The notes below the pieces were generated by a model. That model did no database searches and was not told the DNA's origin. It saw nothing but the letters and a program-made list of their open reading frames with translations. From JBBQBQ01 sp038317685 (lineage in GTDB: Bacteria; Desulfobacterota; Desulfuromonadia; Desulfuromonadales; DDH964), in the NCBI GenBank assembly GCA_038317685.1, contig JBBQBQ010000037.1, positions 1 through 19,702 of the forward strand: 19,702 nucleotides of DNA, in the 5' to 3' direction. The position numbers and the translations under genes are program-made. This document shows positions 15,370-19,702 of this stretch, piece by piece (position 1 is the first letter of the stretch; the number at the start of each line of letters is the position of its first letter).

Positions 15370-16146
15370 CTAGTCTCTTAACTGTTTGCCGGTCAGACCC
15401 AGAAACAGCTCTTCCAGGTTGCTGCAGCCGACAGCACCGTCGACCAGGGCCGCCGGCGCGCCCTCGGCCAGAATCCGGCCGTCGTCGATGATCGCCACCC
15501 TCGAACAGAGTTGTTCCGCTTCTTCCATGTAGTGGGTCGTATAGACCATCGTCATCCCCTCCCCTGCCAGCGCCTGCAGATGGGCGAGGATGGTGTGGCG
15601 GGACTGGGCATCGATGCCGACGGTCGGTTCGTCGAGGAAGAGCAGCCGCGGCCGGTGCAGAATCCCGGCGGCGAGATTGGCGCGGCGCTTCATGCCGCCG
15701 GAATACTCGGAAATCCGCCGGTCGGCGTGCTCCTCCAACCCCACGAAGGCCAGGCATTCGGCGATCCGGTCCCGCAGCCCCCCCCCGGTCAGGCCATGAA
15801 GGCGGCCGAAATAGGCGAGATTTTCGCGGGCCGTCAAGCTCGGGTAGAGGGCGATCTCCTGGGGGACGAGGCCGATATCGCGGCGCACCAGGCGCCCCTG
15901 CCGGACCACGTCGTGACCGGCGATGGCGACTGTTCCCGTGGTCGGCCGCAGCAGGGTGGCGAGGATCGAGATCGTCGTCGTCTTGCCGGCGCCGTTGGGG
16001 CCGAGGAGACCGAAGAGTTCCCCTGCGGCGATCGACAGGGAAAGTTCCGACACCGCCGCCCGCGCCGCTCCCGGGTAGCGGAAGGAGAGACGCTCGGCCC
16101 GCACCAGGGGCAAAGGCGAAGGTTCGCTGGTGGTGGCTGGTTCCAT
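15370..16146 (-). CDS. ABC transporter ATP-binding protein
   Basis: A 258-residue cytoplasmic ATPase paired with the ABC-2 permease downstream. Walker A GPNGAGKTT (49-57), Q-loop Gln96, signature YSGGMKRR (148-155), Walker B LLFLDEPT (168-175) and the H-loop His205 are all intact. The pattern is that of drug/lipid exporter (DrrA/CcmA-like) ATPases. A GAGG ribosome site overlaps the stop of the preceding BtrH-like gene, whose end is 7 bp upstream, so the genes are probably coupled. Confidence 0.95.
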   Translation of the reverse strand: MEPATTSEPSPLPLVRAERLSFRYPGAARAAVSELSLSIAAGELFGLLGPNGAGKTTTISILATLLRPTTGTVAIAGHDVVRQGRLVRRDIGLVPQEIALYPSLTARENLAYFGRLHGLTGGGLRDRIAECLAFVGLEEHADRRISEYSGGMKRRANLAAGILHRPRLLFLDEPTVGIDAQSRHTILAHLQALAGEGMTMVYTTHYMEEAEQLCSRVAIIDDGRILAEGAPAALVDGAVGCSNLEELFLGLTGKQLRD

Positions 16147-16153
16147 GACGGCC

Positions 16154-17149
16154 TCAGACCAGGGTCAAAAGTTCCCGGAAGATCGCTTCCTCCCGGGCGG
16201 CACAGTCGCGCAGCACGAAGGCCAGCGGCTCCAGATCGGCGAGATCGCCCCGTCCCTTGCAGCGCCGTGCGGCCAGCAGGGCAAATTCCCGCCAACGGTC
16301 GCCGGTCGTCGTCATCTCCCGGGAGAGATCGAAAAGCCGAGGCAGCTCCAGGATCGCCGCCGCTTCCTGCAGAAAGGCGGCATAGACGAAGCGAAAGCCG
16401 CCGCCGCCGGTGCCGATCTCTTCCTGCATCCGGATCACCTGGCCGAGATAGCGGCCGGCCCGCTCCGTCCCCAGCTTTTGGGGCCAGCGCTCCAGCTGCC
16501 CGGCCAGATAGCGGATCCCCCGCACCCCGAGAAGCGGCACCGGAGTCTTGACCATGGCGCGGGCGGTTTCGCGAAGACCGGCCCGGACCGCCCCGGCCAG
16601 ATCGAGGGGACGCTCACCCGGCTGCAATGAGTAGATCCGCCCGCGGGGGGCAAGCGGCCCCTCGGCGAAGCGGGCCCGCTCCAGGTCGTCGGCGGGGCAA
16701 AGGACCGGGGTATCGAGGACCGGATCGCTGATCCGGTAGGACTCCCCCTCCCGGCCGTAGACGACCAGGTTGTGGGCGTTGAAGTGAAAGCGCAGCGCCG
16801 GGGGGAAATAGGGAAGCCAGAAAACCCCGGTCTGCAGTCCGACCGGTCGGCCCTGGTCGAGACTTTCATCGAGAGCGGCGCGGGCCTCGGTTCGGGAACG
16901 GAAGCGCCGGGATGTGACCCGCACCCCCAGGCGCCCGGTCGCTTTGCGGAGGATTTCCCCCGGCTTGCTCCGGTAGGTGACGAGGGGCAGGTAGTTGACC
17001 CGGATAAAGGGGAGATAGGCGAAGAAGAGTCCGGCGCCGATGCCAAAGGTTAGCGCTTCGGAGACCTCCAGACCCAGATAACCCAGGAGGTTGGCGGCGA
17101 CCCCGCTTTCGCAGTGAGCCGATTGGCGATGCTGAAAGGCGACGGTCAT
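16154..17149 (-). CDS. BtrH-type acyltransferase (BtrH N-terminal domain)
   Basis: A 331-residue protein with a papain-like N-terminal domain resembling BtrH of butirosin biosynthesis. BtrH moves an acyl group from the carrier protein BtrI to an amine of the antibiotic. The likely catalytic residues are Cys13 (HRQSAHCESG), His126 (FNAHNLVVYG) and Asp142 (ISDPVL). The C-terminal half is helical and matches no domain I can name. The start at 17149 overlaps the upstream stop as ATGA. Sitting directly before an ABC exporter and an ACP, it probably off-loads an acyl chain from that ACP to an acceptor. This is inference; a peptidase role is possible but less likely. Confidence 0.8.
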   Translation of the reverse strand: MTVAFQHRQSAHCESGVAANLLGYLGLEVSEALTFGIGAGLFFAYLPFIRVNYLPLVTYRSKPGEILRKATGRLGVRVTSRRFRSRTEARAALDESLDQGRPVGLQTGVFWLPYFPPALRFHFNAHNLVVYGREGESYRISDPVLDTPVLCPADDLERARFAEGPLAPRGRIYSLQPGERPLDLAGAVRAGLRETARAMVKTPVPLLGVRGIRYLAGQLERWPQKLGTERAGRYLGQVIRMQEEIGTGGGGFRFVYAAFLQEAAAILELPRLFDLSREMTTTGDRWREFALLAARRCKGRGDLADLEPLAFVLRDCAAREEAIFRELLTLV

Positions 17150-17589
17150 GGCGCCGGGGCCTCTCCCCCGAGAACCTCGCAAGCGATTTCGGGATGCTCG
17201 GGGAGGCGATCCAGATCGGCAGCGGCGAGGCGAAACACGGCGGCGTAGCGCTCCCGCAACTGGGGATTCAGCTTGCGGAAGATCTCCGGTCGCAGGTGGC
17301 GGCGTACCCGCCAGCGGGACAGTTTGACGTAACGGGCCAAAAGGGCCACATCCATCTGCTGAACCGCCATGTGGTAAGAGAGGGGGCTTTCGACCCCGCG
17401 GCGCACCGCTGAGACGGCCCGCGCCACCTCGGCGGCGATCGTCTCCCAGGCCTGGCGATTGGCGAGGTTGGCCGGATCCCAGCCGGCGCTCGGCGCCAGG
17501 ACGTAACGCCCCCCTTCATCGAGGGCGTAACAGATCTCGTGCCAGGGGCCGAGGATTGCCTGATCCTGAGGGACGTCGGTCTCTTTCAT
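17146..17589 (-). CDS. Hypothetical protein with HTH-like segment
   Basis: A 147-residue soluble protein; I do not recognise the family. No signal peptide or membrane segment is present. Residues about 76-120 (QQMDVALLARYVKLSRWRVRR, then PEIFRKLNP) have the helix-turn-helix rhythm of a divergent Cro/C1-type domain, with a basic recognition-like helix WRVRRHLR. The ATG at 17589 is reported; a GTG one codon upstream is equally possible. It overlaps the BtrH-like gene by ATGA and probably opens that operon. A possible -10 (GATAAT, minus strand at 17612-17617) lies upstream without a good -35. It could be a local regulator or an accessory subunit of the BtrH-like enzyme. Confidence 0.7.
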   Translation of the reverse strand: MKETDVPQDQAILGPWHEICYALDEGGRYVLAPSAGWDPANLANRQAWETIAAEVARAVSAVRRGVESPLSYHMAVQQMDVALLARYVKLSRWRVRRHLRPEIFRKLNPQLRERYAAVFRLAAADLDRLPEHPEIACEVLGGEAPAP

Positions 17590-17696
17590 CACTTCAAATC
17601 CGTTTTCCGCAATTATCGTCTTTCCAGGAGTTCCCAGGTCCGGGGCGGAGCAACCATGTCCGGATGCAAGGCTCCGGAAATCCTGAAGGAATAAGC

Positions 17697-17712
17697 CGTA
17701 CCGGAAGGTACG
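17697..17712. repeat. Short perfect inverted repeat
   Basis: CGTACC and GGTACG flank a 4-base loop, in the 176-bp gap between the PagL-like gene and the HTH-like gene. It could be a small RNA hairpin in the mRNA or an operator for the downstream operon. No T-run follows on either strand, so it is not a typical terminator. Confidence 0.45.
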
Positions 17713-17724
17713 TCGTTGACGAAG

Positions 17725-17759
17725 GATGAGGGGAACGCCGCAGATGGGCGTTTTTCATC
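17725..17759 (-). terminator. Hairpin after the PagL-like gene
   Basis: Nested inverted repeats: outer GATGA/TCATC and inner AACGCC/GGCGTT around a 7-base loop, lying just beyond the PagL-like stop. On the minus strand no T-run follows, so termination there would be weak or factor-aided. On the plus strand the inner stem runs into TTTTT. It marks a possible boundary between the ketosynthase and BtrH transcripts. Confidence 0.4.
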
Positions 17760-17765
17760 AGCCCG

Positions 17766-18320
17766 CTAAAAATACCGTCCAATCTGGAGCAGCACCGAAT
17801 TATTCCCCCGGTTGTCACCGTTCAGCCCGCCGTTGGAGATGTGATGGAGCCGCAGCGCCGCCAGCCAGGTTCCAGCCTCGGTAGCGATCTCCGTTCCCAG
17901 GCCGAGCTGCGGATTGAAGTTGCAGCGCCAGGCCATCCCCTCGACCTGGAAATCGTTGTAGATCAGGCCGATGCCGGCCTCGACGTAGGGGCGCAGAGCA
18001 GCGACGCGCAAGGGGTCGAGAAAGTAGAGGGCGAGCATGTTGGCCGAAACCAGGGTCCGCACCTGCGGCGAGATCGTCGCTCCGAGGTTTGCCTCCACTT
18101 TGAAACGCAGCGCTTCCGGCGCCCGGTGGGGCCAGATCCGGTCGTAGTCGAAGAGGGCGAAGGCGTTGACCTGAACGAAGCGGATCTCGTTCCCCGGATC
18201 GTAGCCCTGCCCGAAGTTGAGGCCGATCCCGGTGCGGGTCGCCACCTCCTCGGCCAGAACCGGCCCGGCCAGACCCAGAACCACCGCCAGCAACATCCCC
18301 CCCAGAATGAATCCCTTCAT
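17766..18320 (-). CDS. PagL-like lipid A deacylase / acyloxyacyl hydrolase
   Basis: A 184-residue outer-membrane beta-barrel enzyme candidate. A signal peptide covers residues 1-23 (hydrophobic GGMLLAVVLGLAG, then VLA). Alternating beta-strand sequence follows, ending in a C-terminal Phe as usual for outer-membrane proteins. The PagL catalytic pair His-x-Ser is visible as His160-Ile-Ser162 (LHHISNGG), followed by an Asn-rich stretch. PagL removes the 3-O acyl chain of lipid A. The start at 18320 has GGAGGT 5 bp upstream and overlaps the ketosynthase-like stop as ATGA, so it is translationally coupled to it. Its true substrate here could be lipid A or the cluster's own lipid product (inference). 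Confidence 0.82.
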   Translation of the reverse strand: MKGFILGGMLLAVVLGLAGPVLAEEVATRTGIGLNFGQGYDPGNEIRFVQVNAFALFDYDRIWPHRAPEALRFKVEANLGATISPQVRTLVSANMLALYFLDPLRVAALRPYVEAGIGLIYNDFQVEGMAWRCNFNPQLGLGTEIATEAGTWLAALRLHHISNGGLNGDNRGNNSVLLQIGRYF

Positions 18321-19375
18321 CGTCCACCTCCCATCGAATTGACCAGAACCGCGCCGAAGCGTCCTTCGCGGTCGCACTTCAGGCAGCAGAGCGGTCCTGC
18401 CAGCGCCGTCCCCTGCTGTGGGAGATGCCCATCGCGCCGGGCCAGGGCCGCGACCGCCAGATCGAAACCGGCCGCCGCCGGAAAGCTGCCGTAGTGGGGG
18501 GCGAAGGCGGCGACGGCGGCGCCCGCCGGCAGCAGCGGCGGGTAGTGGGCGCCGCACCCCGCATGGCCGTCGGCCCCGAGGAGATAGGTGGCCGCGGCCG
18601 GCGCCACTGAGCCGGCCACCCCCCTTCGCCCGAAGCCAACCTCCCCGATTCGCCCGTAGCGGTCCCTCCCGGCGGGGCCTTCAAGGAGAAAAAAAGCCGC
18701 CCCTTCCCCCGCCACGGCGCTCTGCCGGTCGAAGTCCAACGGCTCCGCGACCCCGCTTCTCGCGCCGGGGAAGAAGCGCTCCCAGCAGTAACCGAGGACA
18801 CTGCAGAATTCGTCGACGGCGCCGAACAGGACCCGCTCGACCCGCCCCTCCAGCAGCCAGGTCCGGGCGGTGAGAAGGGCCGAGGCGACCGACAGTTCGA
18901 ACTGGCTGACGGTCAGGTTCGGCCCGATGGCGCCGAGTTCGATGGCAACGTGGGCGGCGGCGGCGTTGTGGACCGAGTTGGAGAAATGGGTCGGAGAGGC
19001 GCAGCTGTCGCCGTCGAGCCGGACCGAGTCGAGAAAGGCGAAGGTGGTGCGCAGGGGTCCGTAGCCGGTGGCGATGATCACCCCGAGGCGGTCCCGGGAG
19101 GTCTCCAGGGCGGCGCCGTCTTCCAGGGCGAGGTGCGCCCCGAGGAGGGCCAGCCGCGAAAAATGATCGATGCGCCGGGTGGCGCGGCGGCTGACGAAGC
19201 GCTCCAGCGGCGCCGCATCGGCCAACAGGGCCGGCAGCTCCAGCTCGCCGCCGTCGGCGGGGATGACAACCCGGGTCGGAAGGGGCGGCGCGCCGCTCAG
19301 GCTGGCGGCGAGGGCGCCTGACCCGCAGCCGAAGGCGCCGACCACGCCGAGACCGGCGATGGCAAGTTCGCTCAT
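18317..19375 (-). CDS. Ketosynthase-like protein lacking the catalytic Cys (chain-length-factor type)
   Basis: A 352-residue thiolase-fold protein. The N-terminal ketosynthase pattern is clear (ELAIAGLGVVGAFGCG, LGVIIATGYGPL, FSNSVHNAAAAHVAIELGAIGP). At the active-site elbow, where FabF has a Cys, the sequence reads TVSQFELSVAS, so the Cys position is Glu160, with Gln158 nearby. The C-terminal half is short and its two expected His motifs are not recognisable; a normal ketosynthase is about 400-420 residues. It overlaps both neighbours by ATGA: the FabF-like gene upstream and the PagL-like gene downstream. It is most likely the non-catalytic partner of the FabF-like enzyme, as in type II polyketide and aryl-polyene systems. 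Confidence 0.82.
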   Translation of the reverse strand: MSELAIAGLGVVGAFGCGSGALAASLSGAPPLPTRVVIPADGGELELPALLADAAPLERFVSRRATRRIDHFSRLALLGAHLALEDGAALETSRDRLGVIIATGYGPLRTTFAFLDSVRLDGDSCASPTHFSNSVHNAAAAHVAIELGAIGPNLTVSQFELSVASALLTARTWLLEGRVERVLFGAVDEFCSVLGYCWERFFPGARSGVAEPLDFDRQSAVAGEGAAFFLLEGPAGRDRYGRIGEVGFGRRGVAGSVAPAAATYLLGADGHAGCGAHYPPLLPAGAAVAAFAPHYGSFPAAAGFDLAVAALARRDGHLPQQGTALAGPLCCLKCDREGRFGAVLVNSMGGGR

Positions 19376-19702
19376 GGGCGGTCTCCCCGGGCGAAGATGA
19401 CGACGGCGTTGTTGCCGCCGAAGGCGAGGGATTGGGACAGGGCAAAATCCCCCGTCGTCAGCGTCGGAACGGCCACCGGTGTCACCGACAGCTCGGGATC
19501 GGCGGTGGTGAAGCCGATATTGGCCGGAATGCGCCCGGCTTCCAGACCCGCGATGGTGAAGGCCGCCTCGATGGCGCCGGAAGCGCCGAGGGTATGGCCG
19601 GTGTAGCCCTTGGTGGAAAGAAACGGCACCCCCGGCAGAACCTCCGCCAGGGTGCGGCTCTCGACCCGGTCGTTGTCCGGGGTGCCGGTGCCGTGGGCAT
19701 TG
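19372..19702 (-). CDS. Beta-ketoacyl-ACP synthase II (FabF-like), C-terminal part (5' truncated by window edge)
   Basis: The C-terminal ~110 residues of a condensing enzyme; the frame is open to the window end. Visible are the first catalytic His motif NAHGTGTPDND, the Lys/His motif STKGYTGHTLGASGAIEAAF, and the terminal SLAFGGNNAVVIF. It elongates ACP-bound acyl chains with malonyl-ACP. The Cys elbow is outside the window, so activity is assumed from the intact His residues. It ends with an ATGA overlap into the chain-length-factor-like gene, the classic arrangement of a ketosynthase pair. Confidence 0.93.
   Translation of the reverse strand, partial: NAHGTGTPDNDRVESRTLAEVLPGVPFLSTKGYTGHTLGASGAIEAAFTIAGLEAGRIPANIGFTTADPELSVTPVAVPTLTTGDFALSQSLAFGGNNAVVIFARGDRP

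Noticed and set aside
15511..16551. 346-codon plus-strand frame opposite the ABC ATPase and BtrH-like gene
   Set aside because: It spans two real minus-strand genes with clear motifs and has a Pro/Arg/Gly-rich nonsense composition.

Overview
The window is GC-rich, densely coded bacterial DNA. The gene set suggests an anaerobic or microaerophilic Gram-negative of the Desulfuromonadales/Geobacter type: an iron-sulfur L-serine dehydratase, a sigma-54 activator, a B12-type radical SAM enzyme, NadB, and outer-membrane genes. The assignment is an inference from gene content, not from a marker gene. Many genes have good Shine-Dalgarno sites, and several intergenic gaps carry near-consensus sigma-70 promoters.

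Left part (1-3900): the 3' end of sdaA converges on a sigma-54-dependent activator with a four-cysteine N-terminal sensor region. A gap of about 0.7 kb follows. It holds an inverted repeat, a -24/-12-like element and a possible 31-codon ORF, all low confidence. Then come a tRNA-Gly(GCC) gene with its own promoter and terminator, and a secreted lytic transglycosylase.

Central housekeeping part (3900-6600): divergent promoters separate the transglycosylase from a forward operon. That operon encodes L-aspartate oxidase (nadB), a small free-standing chorismate mutase, a 69-residue protein that looks like the detached tyrosine-sensing domain of a DAHP synthase, and a flavin-binding PNPOx-like protein. 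The last three genes are very tightly packed.

Accessory part (6600-19702): a promoter drives a B12-binding radical SAM protein and a DarB-like ketoacyl synthase III. A convergent NodU/CmcH-type carbamoyltransferase follows, then a universal stress protein. A long leftward stretch enters from the right edge: FabF-like ketosynthase (cut by the window end), a ketosynthase-like partner lacking the catalytic Cys, a PagL-like lipid A deacylase, a gap, a small possible HTH protein, a BtrH-type Cys/His acyltransferase, an ABC-2 exporter (ATPase and permease), an acyl carrier protein and a CPA2 cation/proton antiporter.

My reading is that the right third is part of a type II fatty-acid/polyketide-like biosynthetic locus. 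A ketosynthase pair and ACP would build an acyl chain, the BtrH-like enzyme would move it from ACP to an acceptor, and the ABC exporter would move the product. The DarB-like enzyme, radical SAM protein and carbamoyltransferase next door are candidate tailoring or ring-forming partners. The gene set recalls aryl-polyene/dialkylresorcinol (flexirubin-like) loci, but no DarA, aromatic ammonia-lyase or dehydratase is seen in the window, so the product is unknown.
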